Shown: one piece after another, positions 44,466-53,488 of the stretch | Layout: the number at the start of each line of letters is the position of its first letter | Numbering within the stretch: position 1 is the first letter of the stretch | Origin: Schleiferiaceae bacterium | GTDB lineage: Bacteria; Bacteroidota; Bacteroidia; Flavobacteriales; Schleiferiaceae | Length of the DNA: 64,000 nucleotides | Reading direction: 5' to 3' | Assembly: GCA_018401735.1 (NCBI GenBank) | Contig: JAGYKI010000010.1 | Location: 1 to 64,000 of the forward strand | Made by a program: the position numbers and the translations under genes | The notes under the pieces: generated by a model | What the model saw: only the letters and a program-made list of their open reading frames with translations | The model's database searches: none | What the model was told of the DNA's origin: nothing

Positions 44466-46181
44466 CTAAGGAACAATAAGTTCCCAATTTTCCTCACTTT
44501 GGTTCTTTTTATCGTCTTCAACCACTAATCGTAAACTATGTTTACTCACTTCACTGGGTAAATCTTCCAAATTTAAGATGAGTCTTTTCTTTTTGGCATC
44601 ATAATACACGGGCCACCACTGCTCGTTAATCCAGGCATTATAATTTTTTATTCCGCTTAAGTCGTCGCGAATTTCAATCAGCAAAGGGTCTTTCCCTTTT
44701 AGGCTTTCGCCAGATGCGAAATTAACCGCCTTCACGGTAGGAGCGATAGTATCGATCGCCACTGCAAAATCGCCAAAATTACGGGTGCGGGTTCGCACCA
44801 TATTAATGGAAAAACTACCCCCTTCATAATCTATAATCCGTCCATCTTTTACCCCTACAATACATAATTTCTTAGGATCCCATTTCGGATTAAGATACCG
44901 AACACTTATACCTAAGTCGTAGTAATTTTGGATGGGAATCGCTGTTGAGCCCACGCGATGTACTTCGCTTAAAAAGCCCTTAACAGGCTCTAAAACCTCA
45001 TGTTCAAAAAAGATGTCGCGGTAAAAAGAACCCGCTTTAAAGTTCACACTCAGTCCTTGCTTTTCATATTGATGCGGCTTATTGTAGGCCCATTTCTTTA
45101 AAGGCAAATTCTCGGCATCTTCCTCAATTGGCATTCCTAGCTTATAATCTAATTGGAAGCTAAGCTTGCTAGTATTACCTTCATAATCGGCGGCTTCGAT
45201 ACGAATTTGCACCACAGTATCTTTCTCAAAGCTAATCAAGTCGCCTTTTTCTCCTCTAGGATAAACACTCAACTGATTATTGGGCTCGAGGTAGAGTTTA
45301 TGTAATACCCGACGACAGCAATCCTTTAAGGCAAAATCGATGTGACTATTGATAAAACGAGTTTCAGCGAAAGCATAAGTTTCCATTTGAAAATGATAGT
45401 GTAAATCGTCGTTTACAAAAAGCTTTAATTCATAAACACCATTTCGATTAGAAGCACCATCCAATCTATCAATGGCATGAATTCCTAATGCAAAATCACT
45501 TTCTACTTCCACTACTCCATTTCCGCTCAGGCGATAATTACCATTTCCCTCAGACAGTAAACTACGTTCCTCTTGGCCTTGCACCTCACCATTTGCAAAA
45601 AGGTAAATTTGTAAATCTTTAAGCTCTGGGTGGATATTATCGGCTACTTCTAAGCCAAAAAGTAAAGGGTTGATAATTTTTTCGGTGGCGGTACTACGAA
45701 TTTCAAAATGTAAGTGCGGACCACCGCTGCCACCAGTATTGCCCGAAAGTGCAATTTGTTCGCCCTGGGCAAAACTAAATTGACCCGCCGCAGGAAATAG
45801 ATCGACCTCATTAGAGCTTTTTCGTTTTTGCTCTTCTTTAAGAAAGGCTTCAATTTTTGGATCGAAAGACTGAAGATGACCATAGACAGTAGTATAGCCA
45901 TTGGGGTGTCGCAAATAAAGGGCTTTACCAAAGCCATAAGGAGAAACCTTAATGCGGCTGATATAGCCTTCTGCGGAAGCAAGAATAGGCATATTTATGC
46001 GCCCCTCCGTTTTTATATCAATGCCCGAATGAAAATGATTCGTGCGCAGCTCCCCAAAGGTCCCCGCCAAAATAATGGGCGAATTAATCGGCGAAGCGAA
46101 ATAATCTTGGGGATAAACCTTCTGCGCTTGCAGCCAGAAAGAGTATAAAATGAAAAGTAGGGAAATAAAAAAGTTCCGCAT
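44466..46181 (-). CDS. M23 family metallopeptidase
   Basis: 571 residues. Signal peptide (FFISLLFILYSFWLQAQ) followed at once by the peptidase domain: the zinc ligands are H51 and D55 in NHFHSGIDI and the second pair of histidines is in GPHLHFEIR (H156, H158). YGHLQSF lies between, so the LytM active site is complete. About 390 C-terminal residues are beta-rich with Ig-like phrases (IDTIAPTVKAVNFAS, IEIRDDLSGIKNYNAWINEQWWPVYYD). It should cut peptidoglycan cross-links or bridges in the periplasm. A -7 box precedes it (46213-46220). Confidence 0.93.
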   Translation of the reverse strand: MRNFFISLLFILYSFWLQAQKVYPQDYFASPINSPIILAGTFGELRTNHFHSGIDIKTEGRINMPILASAEGYISRIKVSPYGFGKALYLRHPNGYTTVYGHLQSFDPKIEAFLKEEQKRKSSNEVDLFPAAGQFSFAQGEQIALSGNTGGSGGPHLHFEIRSTATEKIINPLLFGLEVADNIHPELKDLQIYLFANGEVQGQEERSLLSEGNGNYRLSGNGVVEVESDFALGIHAIDRLDGASNRNGVYELKLFVNDDLHYHFQMETYAFAETRFINSHIDFALKDCCRRVLHKLYLEPNNQLSVYPRGEKGDLISFEKDTVVQIRIEAADYEGNTSKLSFQLDYKLGMPIEEDAENLPLKKWAYNKPHQYEKQGLSVNFKAGSFYRDIFFEHEVLEPVKGFLSEVHRVGSTAIPIQNYYDLGISVRYLNPKWDPKKLCIVGVKDGRIIDYEGGSFSINMVRTRTRNFGDFAVAIDTIAPTVKAVNFASGESLKGKDPLLIEIRDDLSGIKNYNAWINEQWWPVYYDAKKKRLILNLEDLPSEVSKHSLRLVVEDDKKNQSEENWELIVP

Positions 46182-46212
46182 TTTTAGGGTTTTTCTAGTG
46201 TCAAAGCCGCTG

Positions 46213-46220
46213 CAAAAATA
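46213..46220 (-). promoter_or_regulatory. Bacteroidota -7 box (TATTTTTG) of the M23 gene
   Basis: Minus-strand TATTTTTG, full match to TAnnTTTG, 32 bases before the ATG at 46181. Confidence 0.5.
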
Positions 46221-46229
46221 GGATAAAAC

Positions 46230-46375
46230 CCGAGTCCGACGTGAAAATAGGCATCCGACCTTTTTAATTCTTAATTTATAGCTGAAGCATAATTACCAAT
46301 GCGAAATAGGTTGGAGAGATTTGGGCTAGAAAGCTTTTAATGAAAAATAGATTTTGAGGCTTTTGTTTCCAAATA
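46230..46375 (+). repeat. Possible strongly diverged copy of the 190-base TIR element
   Basis: GAGTCCGACGTGAAAATAGGC (46230-46251, approximate) resembles the left end of the element (GAATTCGACGTAAAATCAGGC) and GATTTTGAGGCTTTTG (46351-46366) its right end. The centre does not align clearly. It fills the spacer between the divergent M23 and zapA operons. Confidence 0.3.
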
Positions 46376-46462
46376 ACAACTGGTTTAAGATTCAAACCGA
46401 TATGTATTGCAGTGCTTTAACAAAAGTAATTCGTTCACCTACAATTATTCTCTCTTAAGGTG

Positions 46463-46493
46463 TTTGTAGAACAAAACACTCTCCCTACCTTTG
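46463..46493 (+). promoter_or_regulatory. Full Bacteroidota promoter of the zapA operon
   Basis: TTTG at 46463-46466 and TACCTTTG at 46486-46493, 19 bases apart, the best -33/-7 pair in the window. It places the transcript start near 46500 and the first codon at the ATG 46515 rather than the TTG at 46491. Confidence 0.65.
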
Positions 46494-46514
46494 ACCATTG
46501 GAGTAATAAGAGAA

Positions 46515-46805
46515 ATGAGTCAGATTGACGCCAAAATAAGCAGCATCGAAAACTTAGCCAACCAGCTAATCACCGATCATTTGGTAGTTAAATCAGAAAA
46601 CCAAAAATTAAAAGAGCAAATAGCCCTTTTAAAACAAAGTTTAGACGAACAATCTCAATTGCTTCAAAAAACGCAAGCCGAATTGCAAAGGGTACGCTTA
46701 GCCCGCGGTTTAGCTGGTAGCCCAGAGGAAGCCAGCCAAGCCAAAGCAAAATTAGGCTCGCTTATGCGGGAAATTGATCGCTGCATAGCCTTGTTAAACG
46801 AATAA
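46515..46805 (+). CDS. Short coiled-coil protein upstream of zapA
   Basis: 96 residues. Almost the whole length is a predicted coiled coil (IENLANQLITDHLVVKSENQKLKEQIALLKQSLDEQSQLL) with a short C-terminal helix GSLMREIDRCIALLNE. No signal peptide. A small coiled-coil gene directly in front of zapA is usual in this phylum and suggests a cell-division role, but I do not know a named family. The ATG at 46515 is chosen because the frame's earlier TTG lies inside the promoter -7 box. It is 15 bases before zapA. Confidence 0.8.
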   Translation: MSQIDAKISSIENLANQLITDHLVVKSENQKLKEQIALLKQSLDEQSQLLQKTQAELQRVRLARGLAGSPEEASQAKAKLGSLMREIDRCIALLNE

Positions 46806-46820
46806 TCGCCATCTGTTTAG

Positions 46821-47111
46821 ATGTCTGACTTACTTAAGATAAAAGTGAATTTGGCCGACCGGGTTTATCCTCTTACCATCCGTAGAGATGAAGAAGAAAA
46901 TATTCGTAAAGCTGCAAAAAGCATAGACGCTATCCTTCATAAATATGAAGATGGTTATGCCGTTAGAGATAAGCAAGACCTTTTGGCCATGTGCGCCTTA
47001 CAGCTTGCTTCTCGTTTAGAAAAAATTCATACCGACCATTTGGTAGATGGTGTAGAAGTAGGTAAGCAATTAGATAAACTGGCCATTAAACTGAAACAAG
47101 CTATCGACTAG
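46821..47111 (+). CDS. zapA: Cell division protein ZapA
   Basis: 96 residues. The N-terminal domain has IKVNLADRVYPLTIRRDEE and IRKAAKSIDAIL, followed by the DLLAMCALQLASRLEKI helix and a C-terminal coiled coil. This is the ZapA fold that bundles FtsZ filaments at the division site. It is followed 22 bases later by the 6S RNA gene, the same gene order as zapA-ssrS in enterobacteria. Confidence 0.92.
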   Translation: MSDLLKIKVNLADRVYPLTIRRDEEENIRKAAKSIDAILHKYEDGYAVRDKQDLLAMCALQLASRLEKIHTDHLVDGVEVGKQLDKLAIKLKQAID

Positions 47112-47132
47112 CGAACGTTCTTTAATTATTTT

Positions 47133-47300
47133 CCCGCATCCTATTCCTGTATTTGCTAAACTCAACATTAACTTTATAGGAGTTTAGCTCAGGTTTTCTA
47201 GGTCATGCCTCCACGCAGAGGAAGACCGAAATTGCCTGGTAAGCTCCGATCCTGTCTGAACGGAGTTTAGACGAAACACGGAAAGGGTGCGGGTTTTTTT
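47133..47300 (+). ncRNA. ssrS: 6S RNA (Flavobacteria type)
   Basis: About 160 bases between zapA and rny. The two ends pair in register over 29 bases with few mismatches (CCCGCATCCT... at 47133 with ...GGGTGCGGG ending 47293), giving the long closing stem. Inside, GGAGTTTA...CAGG pairs with CCTGGTAAGCTCC, and the tip is GGTC ATG CCTC ... GAGG AA GACC. An open central bubble lies between. This is the 6S shape that mimics an open promoter and binds the housekeeping RNA polymerase. A run of T ends the transcript. The identification rests on the fold and the zapA linkage. Confidence 0.82.
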
Positions 47301-47318
47301 ATGACCAAAAATTAATAA

Positions 47319-48857
47319 ATGGAAACACTAACAATTATTATGGGTATTGGTGGACTAGTAATAGGCTTTGTTATAGCCTATGTACTAAACCAAACCGCCC
47401 TTAAAAGCAAGAGCGCTAAGATTTTAGAAGAAGCTCAAAAGGAAGCCGAGAGTATTAAGAAAGAGAAAATCTTACAAGCCAAAGAAAAGTTCTTAGAACT
47501 TAAAGCAGAACACGAAAAGGTAATCAGTAAGAGAGAGCAAAAGCTTACCGAACGCTATAATACCACGAAAGAACGTGAAGCTCGTGCAAAAGAACACGCT
47601 GAAAACAATAAGCGTGATTTCAAAGAAAATCAAAAGGTTAAAGAAGAGTTAGCCTTAAAAGTTGAAGCTAACGATCGACGTGCCGTAGAATTAGAAAAAA
47701 TGCATCGCAAGCAGGTGGAGCAATTAGAAGTAATTTCTGGTCTTAGCCCCGAAGAAGCGAAAAACCAAATGTTAGAGGCTCTTAAAGAAGAAGCCCGCAC
47801 CAGCGCCGCCGCTTTTATCCAAACTACCATGGAAGAGGCCCAACTTTCTGCCGCTAAAGAAGCACGTAAAATTGTAATCCAAAGCATTCAGCGCGTTGCC
47901 ACCGAGCAATCGGTAGAAAACAGCGTATCGGTATTTAATATTGAAAACGACGATGTAAAAGGTCGCATCATCGGAAGAGAAGGACGAAACATTCGCGCTA
48001 TTGAAGCGGCGACCGGCGTAGAAATCGTTGTAGACGATACGCCCGAGGCAATTATCTTAAGCTGTTTTGATCCCGTTCGTCGTGAAATCGCTCGCCTGTC
48101 CCTTCATAAACTTGTTTCGGATGGCAGAATTCACCCGGCTCGTATCGAAGAAGTTTGTGCGAAGACGAAAAAACAGATTGAAGAGGAAATCTTTGAAGTG
48201 GGCAAGCGCACTACCATCGACCTAGGCGTGCATGGTTTGCATCCTGAACTCGTGCGGATGGTGGGTAGAATGAAATACCGTTCTTCTTATGGTCAAAACT
48301 TGCTGCAGCACAGCCGCGAGGTAGCTAACCTTTGTGGAATTATGGCCGCGGAATTAGGACTCAATCCTAAAATTGCCAAGCGTGCCGGTCTTTTGCATGA
48401 TATTGGCAAAGTTCCTTCGGAAGAAAGCGAATTACCTCACGCCATCTTAGGAATGAAAATGGCCGAGAAATACGGCGAAAAACCGGAGGTATGTAATGCC
48501 ATCGGTGCTCACCACGACGAAATTGAAATGACCAGTTTAATCTCGCCAATCATTCAGGTTTGTGATGGTATTTCTGGTGCTCGCCCGGGCGCTCGACGCC
48601 AAATTGCCGAAAGCTACATGCAGCGTTTAAAAGATCTCGAACAATTAGCCATTGCTCAGAAAGGGGTAACACAAGCTTATGCTGTTCAAGCGGGTAGAGA
48701 ACTACGCGTAATCGTGGACTGCGAGCAAGTTACCGATGCTGATGCTGCAAAAATCAGCTTCGACATCTCTCAGAAAATACAGAATGAAATGACCTACCCT
48801 GGTCAGGTTAAAATTACCGTTATCCGCGAAACTCGCGCGGTTAATGTGGCACGCTAA
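47319..48857 (+). CDS. rny: Ribonuclease Y
   Basis: 512 residues, endoribonuclease of mRNA decay. One N-terminal membrane helix (4-24, [20 protein letters not shown]) is followed by a long coiled coil (about 30-190). The KH domain has [20 protein letters not shown] and the HD domain has H360-D361 in LLHDIGKV with the later GAHHDEIE. The length is the family length. It is anchored in the inner membrane. Its stop overlaps the convergent nucleoside phosphorylase by 17 bases. Confidence 0.97.
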   Translation: METLTIIMGIGGLVIGFVIAYVLNQTALKSKSAKILEEAQKEAESIKKEKILQAKEKFLELKAEHEKVISKREQKLTERYNTTKEREARAKEHAENNKRDFKENQKVKEELALKVEANDRRAVELEKMHRKQVEQLEVISGLSPEEAKNQMLEALKEEARTSAAAFIQTTMEEAQLSAAKEARKIVIQSIQRVATEQSVENSVSVFNIENDDVKGRIIGREGRNIRAIEAATGVEIVVDDTPEAIILSCFDPVRREIARLSLHKLVSDGRIHPARIEEVCAKTKKQIEEEIFEVGKRTTIDLGVHGLHPELVRMVGRMKYRSSYGQNLLQHSREVANLCGIMAAELGLNPKIAKRAGLLHDIGKVPSEESELPHAILGMKMAEKYGEKPEVCNAIGAHHDEIEMTSLISPIIQVCDGISGARPGARRQIAESYMQRLKDLEQLAIAQKGVTQAYAVQAGRELRVIVDCEQVTDADAAKISFDISQKIQNEMTYPGQVKITVIRETRAVNVAR

Positions 48858-49683
48858 ACACCTCTAAGGCAGCTTTAATTAAGGCTTGAGTACTTTGCTC
48901 AGGCTTAGCACTAAAAGTTCCTAAAAGACGGTTAGCCAAAATTGCAGAAAGCGAAATGCACTGCATATTTAGTAAAGTGCCCAAAGCATAAATTCCGGCC
49001 GTTTCCATCTCTAAGTTGGTAATTCGGCCGGTTTTTATTTGCATGGATGCCAAATCATTAAGAAAAGTTTTATTCTTAGTTGGACTTATCACGCTGCGTC
49101 CCTGTGGCCCATAAAAACCATTGGCGGTAACTGTGGTGCCAACATTATGCGCAATGCTGCTGAAGTGCTTTAAAAGGCCAGCATCCGCTTCCGCTAGATA
49201 GGGTCGGGGAAAATCCTTCAGTCCCAAATCAGGGAAGTCGAAAGTATTTTCATAGAAATACATTAAGCCATCAAAACCCAGCGCTGCTTTCGAAATTAAA
49301 ATACTATCCAATTCGATTTCAGGACGCAAAGCACCACTGGTACCCAAGCGAATAATTTGCAAAGGCGGCCGCTCCTCCGCGAAAGGAGCACGGGAACTTA
49401 AATCCCAAGCATAGGCCAATTGCAGCTCGTTCAAAACAATGTCTATATTATCGGTACCAATGCCGGTGGAAATAATAAGCAAGTCCTCCTGCCCGATTCG
49501 TCCTGAAGCAATATGAAACTCACGATTTTGCTTGCGCCAAAATACTTGGTCGAGATGCTGAGCCACAGCTTCCACCCGATCTGGATCACCAACGGTAATT
49601 ATTTTTTGTGGGACTTCACCATTTTTTAATTTCAGGTGATATATACTATTATCGCTATTGACAATTATTTCCGAGGCTTGCAT
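48841..49683 (-). CDS. Nucleoside phosphorylase (uridine phosphorylase-like)
   Basis: 280 residues, PNP/UDP family. [13 protein letters not shown] near the N-terminus binds phosphate, [16 protein letters not shown] and RLGTSGAL follow, and [16 protein letters not shown] is the nucleoside-site signature. It should split nucleosides with phosphate; uridine is the likeliest substrate but purine nucleosides are possible. It is convergent with rny (17-base overlap) and divergent from the universal stress gene. Confidence 0.9.
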   Translation of the reverse strand: MQASEIIVNSDNSIYHLKLKNGEVPQKIITVGDPDRVEAVAQHLDQVFWRKQNREFHIASGRIGQEDLLIISTGIGTDNIDIVLNELQLAYAWDLSSRAPFAEERPPLQIIRLGTSGALRPEIELDSILISKAALGFDGLMYFYENTFDFPDLGLKDFPRPYLAEADAGLLKHFSSIAHNVGTTVTANGFYGPQGRSVISPTKNKTFLNDLASMQIKTGRITNLEMETAGIYALGTLLNMQCISLSAILANRLLGTFSAKPEQSTQALIKAALEVFSVPH

Positions 49684-49704
49684 GCTTAATTTGGGTATTA
49701 AACT

Positions 49705-49712
49705 TAAATTTG
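49705..49712 (+). promoter_or_regulatory. Bacteroidota -7 box (TAAATTTG)
   Basis: Full match to TAnnTTTG, 19 bases before the universal stress protein ATG at 49732. Confidence 0.5.
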
Positions 49713-49731
49713 GGCCAAAGAAAATTAATAT

Positions 49732-50613
49732 ATGTCTGACTCCTTTAAAATTTTAGTGCCAATTGGTTTTTCGGAACAATCACTCAATGCACTAAACCAG
49801 GCTTTGATCTTCGCAAAAGCCTCTGAAAACGCGCAGTTCACCATACTTTCAGTTATTGAAGACTCAAGAGCATTTGCTAAATTATTTGACTCAAAAAATT
49901 CCGACGACCTACGTCAGAAGGTAACGGAAGAGGTTAAAAAGATTGCTGAAGAGTTCTCTACAAAATCGGGTTTCACGGTAAATACGATGATTGCCGAAGG
50001 AGTTGTGTATGAAGAAATTGCTCGTGTAAGTACTTTAATAGATGCTGACTTAGTAATAATGGGAACGAATGGCAAGCCTCAAAACTTGCGAAAACGTTTT
50101 ATTGGCAGTAATGCCTACCGCACTGCTACCTTGGTTAAACCTCCTGTAGTTACCATTAAAGGGGTACGTAATATTGAGAAGATTGAAACTATTATTTTCC
50201 CCTTATTGATGGATCGCCACAGTAAAGAGAAAGTAGGTCCTGCTTTAAAATACGCTCGTATTTTTGGCTCGAAAATTTTAGTGGTTGGTGTTAAAGAAGA
50301 TGAGTCGAAACTCAATATTTTACGCGGCCATATTCACCAGGTAGAGAAATTTATTACCGATCATGGCGTAGTTTGCGAAACAACCTTAATAGAAAACCCT
50401 AAGCGTAAAAGTGTAGTACGTAATATCCTTAACTATGCCTACGAAGCTAAGGGTGATTTAGTAATAATTACCGAAGAAGACGGCCCTGGTGGGGAGTTAA
50501 GCGATTACCTACTAGGCAATGAGCTACAGGAGGTCATCTACCACAGTGAAATTCCAGTAATGTCTATTACCCCACGTGCCGTTAAGTACGATAGTATGTG
50601 GGATTCTTTTTAA
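49732..50613 (+). CDS. Universal stress protein, two USP domains
   Basis: 293 residues, tandem UspA folds. Domain 1 (about 1-147) has ILVPIGFSEQSLNALNQALIFAK and the loop DADLVIMGTNGKPQNLRKRFIGSNAYR, close to the ATP-binding GxxGxxxxxxGS pattern. Domain 2 (about 150-290) has IETIIFPLLMDRHSKEKVGPALKYARIF and lacks a clear loop of that kind. Cytoplasmic; role in stress survival is by family. It is followed by a 190-base TIR element and a terminator, which would be its 3' untranslated region. Confidence 0.9.
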   Translation: MSDSFKILVPIGFSEQSLNALNQALIFAKASENAQFTILSVIEDSRAFAKLFDSKNSDDLRQKVTEEVKKIAEEFSTKSGFTVNTMIAEGVVYEEIARVSTLIDADLVIMGTNGKPQNLRKRFIGSNAYRTATLVKPPVVTIKGVRNIEKIETIIFPLLMDRHSKEKVGPALKYARIFGSKILVVGVKEDESKLNILRGHIHQVEKFITDHGVVCETTLIENPKRKSVVRNILNYAYEAKGDLVIITEEDGPGGELSDYLLGNELQEVIYHSEIPVMSITPRAVKYDSMWDSF

Positions 50614-50631
50614 TAAAAAGCTGAACCTAAA

Positions 50632-50823
50632 ATAACATGAATTCGACCTAAAATCAGGCCTCAGACCCCTTGTAAATAGTGAAATTCAAGCCTATGCCTT
50701 GAAACAATAGCAACCTATTGCAAGAAGCAGAGGCGCGGAAAGCCGCTTTTTAGAAGGGGATTAAATGATTTTTCCAATAAAAGTGAAAATCTGAGGCTAT
50801 GATTTATAGTAGAACTCACGTTA
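50632..50823 (+). repeat. Intact 190-base TIR element, copy 1
   Basis: Nearly identical to 57651-57843. Left end 50632-50664 and right end 50791-50823 form an imperfect inverted repeat (ATAACATGAATTCGACC... against AACGTGAGTTCTACT..., both ending in CCTCAG). A CAATAG-CAAC-CTATTG hairpin lies at 50705-50720 and GCGGAAAGCCGC at about 50735-50746. No coding capacity. It is 19 bases after the universal stress protein stop and 8 bases before a terminator. Confidence 0.92.
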
Positions 50824-50830
50824 AAATATA

Positions 50831-50860
50831 AAGCTCCGCAACAGCGGAGCTTTTTTTTTA
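50831..50860 (+). terminator. Terminator after the TIR element
   Basis: AAGCTCCGC / GCGGAGCTT with a 4-base loop (50831-50852), followed by T's. It would end the universal stress protein transcript after the element. Confidence 0.85.
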
Positions 50861-50917
50861 GCTCCCTCATTTGAACCTATTTCCTCGAGTCGTGTTCTAT
50901 GGGGGAATCAGATTTAC

Positions 50918-51376
50918 ATGTATACCATAAAAGCTAAACAGTTTGTTGCCTTAAGTAAGCAAGAAGCTTGGGATTTTTTTTCTCAACCAATCAACCTCAA
51001 GCAACTTACGCCTCCCGAAATGAATATGCGCATGATTGATGAGCAGCAACAAGAAATGTATGCTGGTATGGTTATCTCCTATAAAGTTGCCCCCTTATTG
51101 GGCATAGCCTTACCCTGGAGTTCGGAAATTACCCAAGTGAAAAAAGGTGAGTATTTTATCGATAGTATGATCGAGGGGCCTTTTAAAATTTGGCACCATC
51201 AGCACTTCTTTAAAGCGGTGGAAGGTGGCACTGAAATTATTGATATTGTAAACTATCAAGTGCCTTTTGGCCCTCTAGGTAAACTATTTCACCCCATAAT
51301 TGTAAAAAGTAGAGTGGCGGAGATATTTACTTACCGCAACCAACGAATCAAGGAAATTTTTAGTAGCAACAATTAA
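50918..51376 (+). CDS. SRPBCC family protein
   Basis: 152 residues with a START/Bet v 1-like fold: KAKQFVALSKQEAWDFFSQPINLKQLTPPEMNMRM at the N-terminus, a central WSSEITQVKKGEYFID, and a C-terminal helix. These small ligand-binding folds have many roles. It starts the run SRPBCC - DUF429-like - photolyase - DUF2452, with spacings of one or two bases, so it is probably part of a light-repair cassette. SRPBCC genes are often found next to photolyases in marine bacteria. Confidence 0.85.
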   Translation: MYTIKAKQFVALSKQEAWDFFSQPINLKQLTPPEMNMRMIDEQQQEMYAGMVISYKVAPLLGIALPWSSEITQVKKGEYFIDSMIEGPFKIWHHQHFFKAVEGGTEIIDIVNYQVPFGPLGKLFHPIIVKSRVAEIFTYRNQRIKEIFSSNN

Positions 51377-51377
51377 T

Positions 51378-51971
51378 ATGTCCGTAATTTTTGGCATAGA
51401 CTACGGCAGCAAACTGTCAGGCAATACCGTCATCGCAATTTTTCAAGATAATCAAATCTTGTTTTTAGAGGCGGAGGCAAAGGTTGATGCCGACCAATTT
51501 ATTAAAAACGCCGTAGCTCATTTCAAGCCTAAGCGTATTTTTTTAGATGCCCCACTTTCTCTGCCTGGAGTATATAAAGGGCTAGAGGGTTTTTCTAATT
51601 ATCATTTTCGTAGAGCCGATATAGAAACCAAAGCCATGTCGCCTATGTTTTTAGGTGGATTAGCCGCACGCGCCATGGATTTAAGCGCCTATTGCCAAGA
51701 AGCAGGAAGCGTTGTTTTTGAGACTTACCCCAAAATGATGGCGCAGCGATTCAATTTAGCCGACTTTGGTTATAAATCCAGCAAAAGTGCCATTCGTGAA
51801 TGTGCCTTACGCCTAAAGTCTTGTATTAAAGATCCCATTCGTTTTAACATATCCGATATTAAAACTTGGCATCACCTCGACGCCTTATTGGCACTAATGA
51901 GTGCCATGTCTTATACTTGTGGCGACTTTACTACTTATGGCGATTCGAATGAAGGGCTAATTTACGTTTAG
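51378..51971 (+). CDS. DUF429-like predicted nuclease (RNase H fold)
   Basis: 197 residues. The N-terminus FGIDYGSKLSGNTVIAIF is the first strand of an RNase H-like fold with its Asp, FLDAPLSLPGVYKGLEG carries the second acidic site, and TWHHLDALLALMSAMSY the last. This pattern is the DUF429/predicted-nuclease family. No partner domain is seen. It starts one base after the SRPBCC gene stop and is followed one base later by the photolyase, so a role in DNA repair fits the context (inference). Confidence 0.75.
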   Translation: MSVIFGIDYGSKLSGNTVIAIFQDNQILFLEAEAKVDADQFIKNAVAHFKPKRIFLDAPLSLPGVYKGLEGFSNYHFRRADIETKAMSPMFLGGLAARAMDLSAYCQEAGSVVFETYPKMMAQRFNLADFGYKSSKSAIRECALRLKSCIKDPIRFNISDIKTWHHLDALLALMSAMSYTCGDFTTYGDSNEGLIYV

Positions 51972-51972
51972 C

Positions 51973-53487
51973 TTGAAAGAAGCCTTAAATCTTATCTGGT
52001 TTAAGCGTGACTTGCGCTGGCAAGATCATGCCCCTTTAAAGCTTGCTATTGCAGATGGGCTTCCACTTTTGGGGATTTTTATTTTTGAAGATTTCTATTC
52101 TCAAGACCCTTCTTGGTCATTACGCCATTGGCATGCTCAGTATCACTCGCTGGTAGATATGCAGGCCACTAACAAACAGGCCTTTAACGGAATATTGGTT
52201 TTAGAAGGAGATGGCCATGAAATATTCTCAGAAATAGCCGAACACTATATAATCAAAGGAATTTATTCCTACCAAGAAACTGGCGAAGACCTAAGTTATC
52301 AGCGCGATAAGAAATTAGCAAAACTCTTCACCGAAAAGGGCATTTTATGGAAGGAATTAGAACAAAATGCGGTTCAAAGAGGACGTAAGAATCGGATTGA
52401 CTGGGATGAAAACTGGCGGAATTTTATGAGCCAAGATTTGGATCAGCCCAATTTACCGGCTTGGCAGTCTTGCAGTCCTACCTTAAAATCACATTTAAAA
52501 AGCAAATTTGGCATTAGTCCGCTTCTGCAGAAGCGCCTAAAAAATTGGCCTCCTAATTTTCAAAAAATAGGCGAAAGTGCCGCTCAAATTAGGTTAGAAG
52601 ATTACTTAACACAGAAGATTTACCGAAATTACGGAGCGCATATCGGTATGCCCTACGAAAGTCGCAGGAATTGCAGCCGACTGTCGCCTTTCTTCGCATG
52701 GGGTAATTTAAGTATCCGTCAGGTTTACCAAAGATCAATGAGGGAATTAGAGAACTCGCCTTTTCCCCGCGACCTGCGGGCTTTTATTTCACGCTTACAC
52801 TGGCACTCTCATTTTGTCCAGAAATTTGAAATGGAGGAAAGTATGGAATTTAAGAATCTTAATCCCGCTTTTGATAGTCTAAAAAAAGAATCACAGCCCC
52901 CCTTAGTGGAGGCATGGAAAGTTGGCCAAACAGGCTACCCTTTAGTTGATGCTTGTATGCGCGCGGTGCAAGAAACGGGTTACTTAAATTTCCGAATGCG
53001 CGCGGTTTTAGTGAGTTTTCTCTGTCATCAACTTTGGCAAAACTGGCAAGAAGGCGCCTCCTTTTTAGCCCAGCAATTCCTCGACTATATTCCTGGAATT
53101 CACTATCCACAATTTCAAATGCAAAGTGGCTGTACCGGTATCAATACGATTCGCGTCTATAATCCGGTAAAGCAGTCGCTAGAAAAAGACCCTGAGGCCA
53201 AATTCATAAGCGAATGGCTGCCAGAATTAGGAGAGCTTCCCTTAGCTTTTAAGCACCAACCTTGGATGATGACATCCATGGAGCAGTCTTTTTATAATTT
53301 CGAATTGGGAAGAGATTATCCACAACGTATCGTAGATATCAATGAAAGTGGGGCCTATGCCCGCGATATCTTGTGGGATTTCCGGAAAAGCGCTTGGGTA
53401 CGAAATGAGAATCAGAAAATTTTAATAAAACATACTACCGCTATTCGAGATCCACAGCAGCGTAGTAAAAAAATAATACAGCCTTAA
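51973..53487 (+). CDS. Cryptochrome/photolyase family protein
   Basis: 504 residues with a TTG start. The N-terminal photolyase domain starts with NLIWFKRDLRWQDHAPLKLA. The FAD domain has RDLRAFISRLHWHSHFVQKFE, GQTGYPLVDACMRAVQETGYLNFRMRA and GCTGINTIRVYNPVKQ with the DP-x-x-x-FI-x-x-WLPEL end. Where E. coli photolyase has a Trp-rich GGWQW segment, this protein has QFQMQSG, so the classic electron-transfer tryptophan chain may run through other residues. It should repair UV pyrimidine dimers with light, or be a light sensor. It is in the middle of a four-gene cassette and ends one base before DUF2452. Confidence 0.9.
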   Translation: MKEALNLIWFKRDLRWQDHAPLKLAIADGLPLLGIFIFEDFYSQDPSWSLRHWHAQYHSLVDMQATNKQAFNGILVLEGDGHEIFSEIAEHYIIKGIYSYQETGEDLSYQRDKKLAKLFTEKGILWKELEQNAVQRGRKNRIDWDENWRNFMSQDLDQPNLPAWQSCSPTLKSHLKSKFGISPLLQKRLKNWPPNFQKIGESAAQIRLEDYLTQKIYRNYGAHIGMPYESRRNCSRLSPFFAWGNLSIRQVYQRSMRELENSPFPRDLRAFISRLHWHSHFVQKFEMEESMEFKNLNPAFDSLKKESQPPLVEAWKVGQTGYPLVDACMRAVQETGYLNFRMRAVLVSFLCHQLWQNWQEGASFLAQQFLDYIPGIHYPQFQMQSGCTGINTIRVYNPVKQSLEKDPEAKFISEWLPELGELPLAFKHQPWMMTSMEQSFYNFELGRDYPQRIVDINESGAYARDILWDFRKSAWVRNENQKILIKHTTAIRDPQQRSKKIIQP

Positions 53488-53488
53488 A

